Shown piece by piece: positions 9,391-17,788 of a stretch of DNA of 37,158 nt (the first letter of the stretch is position 1; each line of letters starts with the position of its first letter). A program made the position numbers and the translations under genes. The DNA is taken from contig NZ_AUZM01000060.1 of NCBI RefSeq assembly GCF_000478195.2, positions 1 to 37,158 on the forward strand. Direction: 5' to 3'. Source of the stretch: Lyngbya aestuarii BL J. GTDB lineage: Bacteria > Cyanobacteriota > Cyanobacteriia > Cyanobacteriales > Microcoleaceae. The notes under the pieces were generated by a model. That model saw only the letters and a list, made by a program, of their open reading frames with translations, had not been told where the DNA came from and did no database searches.

Positions 9391-10542
9391 CTAGACCGTG
9401 GCGAGTTGTTGCGTCTTATCTTTGAGAGACTTCATTAGCTCATCATAAGGCTGAACAAACTTATCAATTCCTTCTTCTAGGAGTTCAGACATGACTCGAT
9501 CTAAATTGATATCAATATCAGGCTCTTGCAAACTTTCCATCAATTGATAAGCTTGATCCACATCCGTTTCTATTTTATCCTCAGAAGGATGACAATGATC
9601 GGCGCAAGCTTTTAGGGTTTCGAGAGGGACGGTATTGACTGTATTTTTTCCCACCAATTCATCGATATACATGACATCGCTGTATTCAGGATTTTTGGTA
9701 CTGGTACTCGCCCACAGTAAGCGTTGAGCATTTGCACCTTTTTCTTCTAATGCTTTCCAGCGTTCACTCCCGAAAATTTCTAGGAATTTTTGATAGGCAA
9801 TTTTAGCATTTGCAATCGCAACTTTACCTTTTAACTGACTCAAACGTGCTTCTTCGTTTAAGTTTTCAGTCCCAATCTTTTTAATTCTTTCATCAATTAA
9901 CTGATCAACTTTCACATCGATTCGACTGAGAAAGAAACTGGCTACTGAAGCAATTGAGTCAATGGGTTGATTATTCTTAACTCGTGTCTCTAGTCCCCGA
10001 ATATAAGCTTGGGCAGCTTCTAAATAGCTGTCTACAGAAAATAACAGCGTCACATTAACGTTAATACCTTCAGAAATAACCTGTTCTACCGCCGGAATTC
10101 CCTCGGGAGTTCCCGGGATTTTAATCATTACATTCGGGCGATTAATTTCGTTAAAATACCGTCGAGCTTCTGAAATTGTTTTTTGAGTATCTCGCGCCAG
10201 GTTGGGTGGGATTTCGATGCTAACGTAACCATCTAATCCCTGAGTTTCATCATATATGGGACGAAAGGTATCACAAGCGTTGCGAATATCGTCAAAAATT
10301 AAGTGAGTGCAAATTTCTTCTACAGATTGGTTCTTCTCAATCCCTGCTTTGATATCAGCATCATAACTTTCATTTCCCATGATAGACGACTTGAAAATAG
10401 CCGGATTGGAAGTGATTCCTCGAATGTTGAGATGTTTGATTAAATCTTCGAGTTCTCCTGATTCAATTAAACTGCGATTTAGATGATCCATCCAAATGCT
10501 TTGATTATACTGGCGAATTTCTGCAATATGATTCGTAGCCAT
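9391..10542 (-). CDS. tal: transaldolase
   Basis: An enzyme of the non-oxidative pentose phosphate pathway that moves a dihydroxyacetone unit from sedoheptulose 7-phosphate to glyceraldehyde 3-phosphate. The N-terminal signature GITSNPAIFKSSI (residues 42-54) and the Schiff-base lysine in VMIKIPGTPEGIPA (Lys141) are both visible. So are NVTLLFSVDSYLEAAQAYI and the WASTSTKNPEYSDVMY segment of the barrel. At 383 residues it matches the long transaldolase subfamily common in cyanobacteria and actinobacteria rather than the ~316-residue E. coli type. It follows the universal stress gene by 66 bases on the same strand, so joint transcription is possible. Confidence 0.95.
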   Translation of the reverse strand: MATNHIAEIRQYNQSIWMDHLNRSLIESGELEDLIKHLNIRGITSNPAIFKSSIMGNESYDADIKAGIEKNQSVEEICTHLIFDDIRNACDTFRPIYDETQGLDGYVSIEIPPNLARDTQKTISEARRYFNEINRPNVMIKIPGTPEGIPAVEQVISEGINVNVTLLFSVDSYLEAAQAYIRGLETRVKNNQPIDSIASVASFFLSRIDVKVDQLIDERIKKIGTENLNEEARLSQLKGKVAIANAKIAYQKFLEIFGSERWKALEEKGANAQRLLWASTSTKNPEYSDVMYIDELVGKNTVNTVPLETLKACADHCHPSEDKIETDVDQAYQLMESLQEPDIDINLDRVMSELLEEGIDKFVQPYDELMKSLKDKTQQLATV

Positions 10543-10608
10543 AGTTAATTTTCTCCTATTTTGTCAATTGTTTAACCAACTTTTCACTTCTTACAAAAGA
10601 TCATTAAG

Positions 10609-11127
10609 TTAGTTTTTGTCTTGTACCACTAACACCGAACAAGGTGCATGGTGAACGACATGATTACTCACACTTCCGAGAAAAGCTTCTTCTAAACCTG
10701 TGCGACCTGTACGACCCACAACAGTTAAATCTGCATTCCATTCCTGAGCTGTTTTACATATGAGTTCGCCGGGATTTCCCCGAGATGGAATACATCTATA
10801 TTGAGCGTAAACTCCTTGTTTTTCAGCTACAGTTTGATAGTTATGTAGCCAGCTCTCTGCTTCTGCTGTCGATTTTTTTATCTCTTGTTCAGTCGCTTGT
10901 AATACCTCTGTTTCCGTCATGGAAGGATACATTCTCATCATGGGATTTAAACTGGTTCCTGTTGGTGCTTCAACGGGCGGTACAGCTGGCATTTGTGTCC
11001 ACCTTTGTGTACAAAAAATCAGCAGTAATTCAGCTTTTTGAGTGTGAGCAATATTTAAAGCTTCTTCAAATACATCTTCTCCTTGAGAAGATCGATCTAA
11101 TGCAGCTAATACTTTATGATAACTCAT
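10609..11127 (-). CDS. universal stress protein (UspA family)
   Basis: A single-domain Usp protein of 172 residues. The N-terminus MSYHKVLAALDRSSQGEDVFEEAL carries the family Asp, and the C-terminus has the ATP-binding pattern G-x2-G-x9-G-S, seen as GRTGRTGLEEAFLGSVSNHV followed by HAPCSVLVVQ. It therefore probably binds ATP. An insertion of roughly 30 residues (VPPVEAPTGTSLNPMMRMYP) separates beta-2 from helix 2, as is frequent in cyanobacterial Usp proteins. It precedes transaldolase. Its specific stress signal cannot be read from sequence. Confidence 0.9.
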   Translation of the reverse strand: MSYHKVLAALDRSSQGEDVFEEALNIAHTQKAELLLIFCTQRWTQMPAVPPVEAPTGTSLNPMMRMYPSMTETEVLQATEQEIKKSTAEAESWLHNYQTVAEKQGVYAQYRCIPSRGNPGELICKTAQEWNADLTVVGRTGRTGLEEAFLGSVSNHVVHHAPCSVLVVQDKN

Positions 11128-11595
11128 AATATTAAACCTTTTTTCTATCGTGCATACCTTCAGCGCATTGACTTGCTAAAACTTTTAAAAATCTATTGTT
11201 TATAAATTTAACATCAAAAACAAGTAACATCTTCTATCACAAGATGGAGATCTATCTCTTTCTATAAAATGAGAGTGGATTGAAAAAATATTCCTATTTA
11301 CAGATGCAAATTTACCCGTAAAATGATAAATTTAGATAAAGAAAATAAAAGTTATATTCAATAGTATTGATTTTTGATCTAAAAAAAATCCCCCAAAAGT
11401 ATTAGGTAAATCTCTATCTGGAGGTATAAAAATATAACGATTAAGAAATTTATAATAAAAGTTATCCCTAAAATCTATAACGACCAACGATACAAAAGAT
11501 CAGAAATGAATCAAAAATCTGATTAATATTTTCTCATCTAGAGTTATTTTAGCTCTCCAGTTCACTTAAACCTGTTCATTCAATCCTTTTTAAAA
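11128..11595. other. AT-rich intergenic region
   Basis: About 470 bases separate the divergent Usp and zinc-ribbon genes. It should contain promoters for both, but I see no pair of good -35/-10 boxes, no strong hairpin and no protein-like frame. Confidence 0.5.
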
Positions 11596-11817
11596 ATGAT
11601 TATCTGTCCGATCTGTTCGGGAGAATTAACTCGTCATGTTTTTCAGCACACAATCTGTTGGTTTTGCTTAGACTGTCGGCAAACATTTTCAGACTTTTTA
11701 GTCGAAAAATACAACTATCAGCCTTCAGCTTTAGTTGCGATCACAAAAGTTAGTCCCCAATCCCTCACTTCCCAAAAAAACAACCGTTCTTATCCCTCTC
11801 AAAAGTTAGCCTCATAA
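11596..11817 (+). CDS. small zinc-ribbon protein, 73 aa
   Basis: A short protein whose first ~30 residues hold two CxxC knuckles, CPIC (residues 4-7) and CLDC (residues 24-27). They are spaced like a zinc ribbon, with RHVFQHTICWFC between them. Many cyanobacteria encode small proteins with this CPxC...LxRHxxxxxxxWFCxxC pattern; their function is unknown to me. The remaining ~40 residues are Ser/Gln/Lys-rich and probably unstructured. The stop lies 42 bases before the P-type ATPase start on the same strand, so cotranscription is plausible. Start ATG 11596 fits because the knuckle begins at once. Confidence 0.7.
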   Translation: MIICPICSGELTRHVFQHTICWFCLDCRQTFSDFLVEKYNYQPSALVAITKVSPQSLTSQKNNRSYPSQKLAS

Positions 11818-11859
11818 CAGTCAAAAGTTTCACATTCTATTTTTTTAGGTTAACCCCAA

Positions 11860-14583
11860 ATGACCCAAACTCAAGAACAGCAAGAACAGTTAGATCTTCG
11901 GTGGACAAGCTCCCATTCAGCAGAAGAAAACCTGAACAAACTTTCCGTCGAAACTAACCAGGGACTCTCCGGTTCTACGGTCAAAAAAAGACAAGAAAAA
12001 TACGGCCCTAACCGTTTACAAAAACTCAAACATCGCAGTGCTTGGCAAATCTTCATCGATCAATTTAAAAGTCCAATTATTGGGTTATTAGCGATCGCCG
12101 CCATTCTCTCCTTTTCCTTTCAAGATTGGGTGGAAGGGGTTGCCATTATTATCGCGATACTTTTAAACACTGTGATTGGCTTTTTTACCGAATTAAAAGC
12201 CGTCAATTCGATGGAATCTCTGCAAGAACTCAGCCATACAAAAGCCAACGTTCGACGGGATGGAAAAGTTCAAGAAATTACGGCGGAAGAATTGGTTCCG
12301 GGAGATATTGTTGTTCTTGAAAGTGGGGATTTAGTTCCGGCAGATGTGCGAATTTTTGAAGCATCAAAACTGCAAGCAGATGAGTCGGCTTTAACCGGAG
12401 AATCGGTTCCCGTCAGTAAAACAACAGAAGCATTAGAAGGCGATCTTCCCCTAGCTGAACGTACAAATATGTTGTTTAAAGGAACAGCAATTACACGGGG
12501 TTCGGGTGAAGGAGTTGTGATCGCAACCGGAATGAAGACCGAACTCGGTCATATTTCCTCAATGACGGCACAAGCTGAACAAGAATCTACTCCCTTAGAA
12601 CAGCGACTCGATAAACTCGGTCAAAATTTAATTTGGGTAACATTAGCAGTTGCTGCATTGGTGGCGGGGGCGGGAATTATTGGGGGGAAAGAATTATTTT
12701 TAATGATTCAAACGGCGATTGCTTTAGCTGTAGCTGCGGTTCCCGAAGGACTTCCAATTGTGGCAACCGTCGCCTTAGCGCGAGGAATGTGGCGCATGGC
12801 AAAACGCAACGCTTTAATCAACCGTTTATCAGCCGTAGAAACTCTGGGGGCTACTAATATTATTTGTACTGATAAAACCGGAACTTTAACCGAAAATCGC
12901 ATGAGTCTAGCGCAAATTGCGTTAGATTCTGGCATCGTAAAAGTCAGCGGAGAAGCATTAGAAATTGAAGGTAAATTTACCCAAGATAAAGACTCAATCA
13001 ATCCCCAAGAAAATGACGGTTTGCGCTCCCTCTTAGAAGTGGGAGTTTTGTGTAATAAAGCCAGCTTACCTCAATTTAATGAACACAAAGATAAACCCAC
13101 TGGTGATCCGATGGAAGTCGCCTTATTAGTTGCCGGAGCTAAAGCAGAGCTTCGCCGCCAAGAACTATTAGAAACCTATTCTGAAGTGCGGGACGTGCCG
13201 TTTGATTCCGACACGAAAATGATGGCAACTATTCACGAAGACGAAGACGGTTATCGTTTTGCAGTTAAAGGCGCTCCTGAGTCAATTCTTGATGTTTGTA
13301 CTCAACAATTAACCTCAGAAGGCGTTGAAGATTTAAGCGAAGATGACAAAAACGCTTGGCGGGAACGCTGCGATCAATTGGCAAAAGAAGGATTAAGAAT
13401 TCTTGCCTTTGCCTCTAAAAATACAGATGATTCGGAAGCCGAACCCTACAAAAATCTAACCCTTTTAGGCGTAGTCGGATTACTCGATCCCCCCCGAGAA
13501 CAGGTTAAAAAGTCGTTAAAAGCGTGCCACGATGCAGGAATTCGAGTGATTATGGTCACAGGAGATCAACCCGTTACCGCTCGTAATATTGGCTTGGCTG
13601 TGGGTTTAACCACCGAACAAGAAGCCGAAGCTAGACGGGGTGAGGAACTTCAATCTCTCGACAATTTATCCAAACAACAAAAGCAAGAATTACAACAAGT
13701 TCCGATTTTTGCTCGCGTTAGTCCCGAACAGAAATTAAATTTAGTGACCCTACATCAACAGCACAATGCTATTGTTGCGATGACGGGAGATGGTGTTAAC
13801 GACGCACCCGCATTAAAGAAAGCAGATATTGGGATTGCGATGGGACAAAGGGGAACGCAAGTGGCGCAAGAAGCGGCAGATATGGTCTTACAAGATGATG
13901 CCTTTTCGAGTATTGTTGCTGCGGTCGAACAGGGGCGGGCAATCTTTGGGAATATTCGCAAGTTTACGCTGTATTTACTCTCAGGAAATATGGGTCAAAT
14001 TATTGCGGTGGCTGCGACTTCATTGGCGGGCGCACCCTTACCTTTATTACCCTTACAAATTTTATTTCTAAATGTCATTAACGATGTGTTCCCGGCGTTA
14101 GCTTTGGGGGTAGGGGAAGGAAGTCCCAACCTGATGAAACAAAAGCCCCGCGATCGCAGTGAACCGATTTTACCCCGCCGTCATTGGATGGCAATTGTGC
14201 TGTATGGGGTTATTATTTCGCTAACCGTTTTGGGGGTATTTTGGCTGTGTTTAAGTCGGTTAGGAATGGAGGAAGATAAAGCAGTTACTATCTCATTTTT
14301 GACCTTGGCTTTTGGTCGCCTGTGGCACGTTTTTAATATGCGGGATGCAAACTCTGGACTGTTAAGAAATGAAGTCACAACGAACCGTTATGTCTGGTTA
14401 GCACTTTTACTTTGTACGGGTTTACTGTTGACGGCTGTTTATTTTTCTCCCCTAGCAAATGTGTTGAAAATAGTTAATCCCGGTTTGCAAGGATGGGGAT
14501 TCATTTTAGGAGGAAGTTTAATTCCGTTAGTCCTCGGACAGATACTCAAAGCGATCCTTCCTCAAAAGTGGTTTGCATTGTAA
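11860..14583 (+). CDS. P-type cation-transporting ATPase (PacL/SERCA-like, P2 type)
   Basis: A 907-residue ATP-driven membrane pump. The cation-ATPase N-terminal domain covers residues 10-80. The actuator domain has TGES near residue 181, and the phosphorylated aspartate is Asp338 in ICTDKTGTLTENRM. Also present are KGAPESILDVC (nucleotide domain), MVTGDQPVTARNIG and the hinge TGDGVNDAPALKKADIG. Membrane helix 4 reads VPEGLP, the P2-type signature shared by Ca2+ pumps and related monovalent-cation pumps, and about ten hydrophobic segments are expected. Ca2+ is the most likely substrate, but Na+/K+ or Mn2+ cannot be excluded without comparing the helix 5-6 ligands. It is preceded by the zinc-ribbon gene. 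Confidence 0.92.
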   Translation: MTQTQEQQEQLDLRWTSSHSAEENLNKLSVETNQGLSGSTVKKRQEKYGPNRLQKLKHRSAWQIFIDQFKSPIIGLLAIAAILSFSFQDWVEGVAIIIAILLNTVIGFFTELKAVNSMESLQELSHTKANVRRDGKVQEITAEELVPGDIVVLESGDLVPADVRIFEASKLQADESALTGESVPVSKTTEALEGDLPLAERTNMLFKGTAITRGSGEGVVIATGMKTELGHISSMTAQAEQESTPLEQRLDKLGQNLIWVTLAVAALVAGAGIIGGKELFLMIQTAIALAVAAVPEGLPIVATVALARGMWRMAKRNALINRLSAVETLGATNIICTDKTGTLTENRMSLAQIALDSGIVKVSGEALEIEGKFTQDKDSINPQENDGLRSLLEVGVLCNKASLPQFNEHKDKPTGDPMEVALLVAGAKAELRRQELLETYSEVRDVPFDSDTKMMATIHEDEDGYRFAVKGAPESILDVCTQQLTSEGVEDLSEDDKNAWRERCDQLAKEGLRILAFASKNTDDSEAEPYKNLTLLGVVGLLDPPREQVKKSLKACHDAGIRVIMVTGDQPVTARNIGLAVGLTTEQEAEARRGEELQSLDNLSKQQKQELQQVPIFARVSPEQKLNLVTLHQQHNAIVAMTGDGVNDAPALKKADIGIAMGQRGTQVAQEAADMVLQDDAFSSIVAAVEQGRAIFGNIRKFTLYLLSGNMGQIIAVAATSLAGAPLPLLPLQILFLNVINDVFPALALGVGEGSPNLMKQKPRDRSEPILPRRHWMAIVLYGVIISLTVLGVFWLCLSRLGMEEDKAVTISFLTLAFGRLWHVFNMRDANSGLLRNEVTTNRYVWLALLLCTGLLLTAVYFSPLANVLKIVNPGLQGWGFILGGSLIPLVLGQILKAILPQKWFAL

Positions 14584-14662
14584 ATGAATCTATCCCCAGT
14601 CAGTTTTCTTAAGAGCATATTTTCTTTAGGCTAGATGGAATAACTGCAATCAATTCACCAAA

Positions 14663-15208
14663 ATGAGCAATAAAAACTACGAAGAAAAATATACTAAGCC
14701 GGACTTACGGCGTGAAATCAAACAAGAAATCATGGAGTCTGACAAAGGCGGAAAACCCGGACAATGGTCGGCGAGAAAAAGTCAGTTACTCGTACAGGAA
14801 TATGAAAAACGGGGCGGAGGTTATCAAGGTGAAAAAGATGACGCGGCTCATTCTTTAGAAAAGTGGACTGAGCAAAATTGGCAAACCCAAGAAGGGGATG
14901 AAAACGCCCGAAAAAATAATAAAACTAAACGGTATTTACCCCAAGAAGTTTGGGAACGTTTGAGCGAGGAAGAAAAGCAAGAAGTCGAAGAAAAAAAGCA
15001 GTCCGCTTCTCAACAAGGAGAACAATATTCACAATGGACGACCGCAGTCAAGCGAGTCATGCGCGAAATTCAACACTCTGATGACTCTCAACTCACCAAG
15101 CGAGAACTTTACCAAAAAGCACAAGAATTAGACATAGAAGGACGCAGCAAAATGGATAAGTCGCAACTTTATGAAGCGATAGAAGAAGTCGAAAATTCAG
15201 AGTCTTAA
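14663..15208 (+). CDS. DUF5872-like protein with C-terminal SAP/Rho-N-like helix pair
   Basis: A soluble, highly charged 181-residue protein. Residues ~28-110 contain GGKPGQWSARKSQLLVQEY, GGGYQGEKDDAAHSLEKW and RYLPQEVWERLSEEEKQ, a pattern I associate with DUF5872. This domain occurs in scattered bacteria and viruses and has no assigned activity that I know of. The last ~45 residues, LTKRELYQKAQELDIEGRS then MDKSQLYEAIEE, resemble the Rho N-terminal/SAP-like helix pair used in nucleic-acid binding. I infer a DNA- or RNA-associated small protein. There is no signal peptide. It follows the ATPase by 79 bases, and the sequence downstream decays into a pseudogene. Confidence 0.65.
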   Translation: MSNKNYEEKYTKPDLRREIKQEIMESDKGGKPGQWSARKSQLLVQEYEKRGGGYQGEKDDAAHSLEKWTEQNWQTQEGDENARKNNKTKRYLPQEVWERLSEEEKQEVEEKKQSASQQGEQYSQWTTAVKRVMREIQHSDDSQLTKRELYQKAQELDIEGRSKMDKSQLYEAIEEVENSES

Positions 15209-15263
15209 TTCTGTTAGCAAAATACAAGTGTAAATCTTGAAATAAATAAATCTACGTCAATAA

Positions 15264-15524
15264 GGGGTTACAGTATTAGGAATTCATCTGAAAAATGGTT
15301 GTTATGTCGGCGTACCTCGGGCTGAAACTTGTCTTCGTCCCGGTGATACTTTAATTTTATATGGTCGCTTACCTTTGCTGTCCGAACTCGACGAACGGGG
15401 AGCGAATTTTGCAGGAGAACAAGCCCATCATCAAGCCGTTGCCGATCAGGAAAAAATTGTCTCTAAACAACAGCAACAGGAGGAAGCAGACGATGGGGGG
15501 AATCGACCCGCAACCTCCAATTAA
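15264..15524 (+). pseudogene. C-terminal remnant of a TrkA-C (RCK_C) potassium-transport-type protein
   Basis: The 86 codons between an in-frame TAA at 15261 and the TAA at 15522 have no usable start codon, yet read as a recognisable domain. GVTVLGIHLKNGCYVGVPRA is followed by ETCLRPGDTLILYGRLPLL and ELDERGANFAGEQAHHQAV, then a Gln/Glu-rich tail. This matches the C-terminal half of a TrkA-C domain plus the polar tail of cyanobacterial membrane proteins with N-terminal helices and a TrkA-C regulator. The membrane part and first half of the domain are absent, and the sequence before 15264 shows no trace of them in the same frame. It looks like the stranded 3' end of a deleted gene. Confidence 0.7.
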
Positions 15525-15569
15525 ATGTATTCTCTAGGCCATATAAAGAGTTTGTTATTTAAAAAAGCT

Positions 15570-15785
15570 CTAGTTAGAATGACGATAATCAGCATCGACC
15601 CAGCAACGAGGTAAACTTTCACCGGAAGGAAAAACAAGTTTTTCTTTCTCCATAAACTCAGGAGGTTGTTCTTCTTCTCCGGCTTGAACTCTGCCTGAAA
15701 TCTGACTTTTATTCGGGTCAGCTAATGCAGTTACATCTAGAACTTTAACTAAGTTTCCAGTTTGTTTATTTTCTAAAAAAATCAT
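15570..15785 (-). CDS. small conserved-looking hypothetical protein, 71 aa
   Basis: A compact soluble protein with good coding character, including NLVKVLDVTALADPNKSQ, GRVQAGEEEQPPEFMEKE and LVFPSGESLPRCWVDADYR. I recall small cyanobacterial proteins of the same length with the LxFPSGExLPRCWxDxxYR ending, without a known function. The start ATG is at 15785 and there is no signal peptide. It is transcribed convergently toward the TrkA-C remnant, and its stop lies only 45 bases from the end of that remnant. Confidence 0.65.
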   Translation of the reverse strand: MIFLENKQTGNLVKVLDVTALADPNKSQISGRVQAGEEEQPPEFMEKEKLVFPSGESLPRCWVDADYRHSN

Positions 15786-15884
15786 AGCTTTATCAAGTTT
15801 GACTCTACTTTAGAGAGTATCTACGATTTATTAAAATCTGTCATCTATCTTAAGTTCTATAAATTTTAAATCGCTCGGTATACT

Positions 15885-15910
15885 CTCTATTTCCCTCTAT
15901 TTCCCTCTAT
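15885..15910. repeat. 10-bp tandem repeat, about 2.6 copies
   Basis: CTCTATTTCC occurs twice in a row, followed by CTCTATTTAT. It lies just beyond the stop of the pyruvate-kinase-like gene, in an AT-rich gap. Confidence 0.7.
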
Positions 15911-15930
15911 TTATCCTCTGAAACTGTTAA

Positions 15931-17409
15931 TTACTCCCAAGAATGTAAAGCTCGCAACTGGGGAGTCTTTTTCATCTGATGGGCTTGCATTCGGGTCAGA
16001 ACATCATCTAAAATTGTTACTGCTTCCTCAATAAACGGCCCTTTATTTAACATCACACATTCAGACCGTTGCGCCATCGCCGCATCTGTAACTTCCGAAC
16101 GTAAAGGAATTCCTGTTTTCGCTAAATGCTCTAAAACTTGAGTCGCCCAAATCACTGGAATATGCGCCGCTTCACACATCCACATAATTTCTTCTTGCAT
16201 TTCTGCCAAACGTTGATAGCCAATTTGAACGGCTAAATCACCCCGAGCAATCATTACCCCAAACGGTTGATGACCTGCCGCTTGAACAATCAATTCCGGT
16301 AAATTTTTAATGGCAACTTGAGTTTCAATTTTAGCAATTAAACCGATTTCGTGACCGGGATTTCTCGCTTCTAATTCTTGTTGCAATCGCTTAATATCTG
16401 AAGCTTCTTGTACAAATGAATAGCCAATAATATCCGTATGATCTGCAATAAAATCTAGATCTTGCAGGTCTTTTTCTGTTAGGGAATCAAAATAGACTTC
16501 CGTATCTGGAAAGTTCATTCCTTTATCATTTTTGAGCTTTTCTCCCTTTTTAGGTCGAGCTTGAATGACCTCTAATATTACCCCATCTTCCTGAACCGAT
16601 TTCACCCGACTTCCCAATTCACCATCATCGATCCAAACCGTATGTCCTTCTCGAACTTGATCGAGAATTTCTGGAATTGTGCAACGGGTTTGAAAGGGAA
16701 ATTCGCCATTCGGTTGAGGCTTATTTTTACTCATAAATAAGCGATCACCTAAATGTAAGCGATTTTCATTTTCTGGAGTAATCACATCGGCGGTGCGAGG
16801 GTGAATTCCGCCCAAATCCATTAATAATTTACACGATTTTCCCGTTTCAGATTCAGCCCAACGCAAGTTATCAATCATCGCTTCCCATTCTTTAGGACTA
16901 TCATGGGCGCAATTAATTCGTACACAATTAACTCCCCCTTGCAGAATTTTGACAAAGAATTCATAATTTTCTGCCGCATCTGAAGGTAAAGTTACCATAA
17001 TTCGCACGCGACGTTCCGATGATGACTTTCCTAAAAGTTCTTGAGTTTGACGGTCAAGCAAGCGTTCTCCGCGAAAAAATGTACGAGTAGAAGGAGGTTT
17101 CGGTAACTTCTCGAGGTCGGCTTGACAAATCGTTCCCAAAGCAGCAATTGTTGCATCTAAATTTTCCATCACTCGACCTTCACAGCGTCCCAAAGAAGAC
17201 AACCCTAAAGGCATTAATGATCGTTGAATAGGTCGTAAGTCATGGTGTCTTAAAATCAGATAATGAGCAAGATTTAAGCCACTGATTGTAAATGATCGTT
17301 GAGTAATATTGGGTCGCCATTTTTCATAGAGTTCTCTACCTTCTTGTTCAACAGACTGCCGTAACTCCTGTAGCGTCTTTAGCAATGTTGTTAAATTTGT
17401 ATTATCCAC
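15931..17409 (-). CDS. divergent pyruvate-kinase-like barrel protein
   Basis: A 492-residue protein with pyruvate kinase TIM-barrel landmarks: the lysine segment GLIAKIETQVAIKNLPELI, the Mg/substrate segment VMIARGDLAVQIGYQRLAE, and WATQVLEHLAKTGIPLRSEV in the place of ATQMLDSM....RAEV. It departs from true pyruvate kinases in several ways. An ~130-residue N-terminal extension precedes the first barrel strand (RIMVTLPSDAAENYEF). The LDTKGPEIR element reads LLMDLGGIHPRT. The usual MLSGETA phosphate site reads MLNKGPF. The sequence stops soon after the barrel, without the C-terminal allosteric domain. I infer the catalytic lysine and Glu/Asp metal ligands are kept, but substrate and activity may differ. 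It stands alone, with transcription leftwards. Confidence 0.8.
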   Translation of the reverse strand: MDNTNLTTLLKTLQELRQSVEQEGRELYEKWRPNITQRSFTISGLNLAHYLILRHHDLRPIQRSLMPLGLSSLGRCEGRVMENLDATIAALGTICQADLEKLPKPPSTRTFFRGERLLDRQTQELLGKSSSERRVRIMVTLPSDAAENYEFFVKILQGGVNCVRINCAHDSPKEWEAMIDNLRWAESETGKSCKLLMDLGGIHPRTADVITPENENRLHLGDRLFMSKNKPQPNGEFPFQTRCTIPEILDQVREGHTVWIDDGELGSRVKSVQEDGVILEVIQARPKKGEKLKNDKGMNFPDTEVYFDSLTEKDLQDLDFIADHTDIIGYSFVQEASDIKRLQQELEARNPGHEIGLIAKIETQVAIKNLPELIVQAAGHQPFGVMIARGDLAVQIGYQRLAEMQEEIMWMCEAAHIPVIWATQVLEHLAKTGIPLRSEVTDAAMAQRSECVMLNKGPFIEEAVTILDDVLTRMQAHQMKKTPQLRALHSWE

Positions 17410-17788
17410 ACAAACCCCCTATTATTTCTATTTAATTTTAGGATATCATTTGATTATCATTTAATCCTTGTTCCTATAGATAGATTTTAAATGAGCCATT
17501 CTCTATTTTTTGGCTATTGGATATAAAACTCTATCTCTCGAAAGATGTCATTCTGTAACTCTTATTCTTAAGGTATAGATTGAGTGAAGTATATCTTTAG
17601 TCTAGATCGATCAAAAGTATTCACGCACTGAATACACAGAGGCAGTTTGATGTTCGGCTTTATAAAAAAGTTTCATTTTTACACGTTGATCAAACATACA
17701 ATTAAGATTTTTTGAGGATGAGCCATCTTGATAATAGAAGTTGATACAATATACCTAATCATTAAAATTAATTTGATAGCGGAGAATA
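17410..17788. other. intergenic region upstream of divergent genes
   Basis: About 380 AT-rich bases lie between the pyruvate-kinase-like gene and the UPF0182 gene and must hold both promoters. I see only the ribosome site GGAG a few bases before ATG 17789, and no protein-like frame or strong hairpin. Confidence 0.5.
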
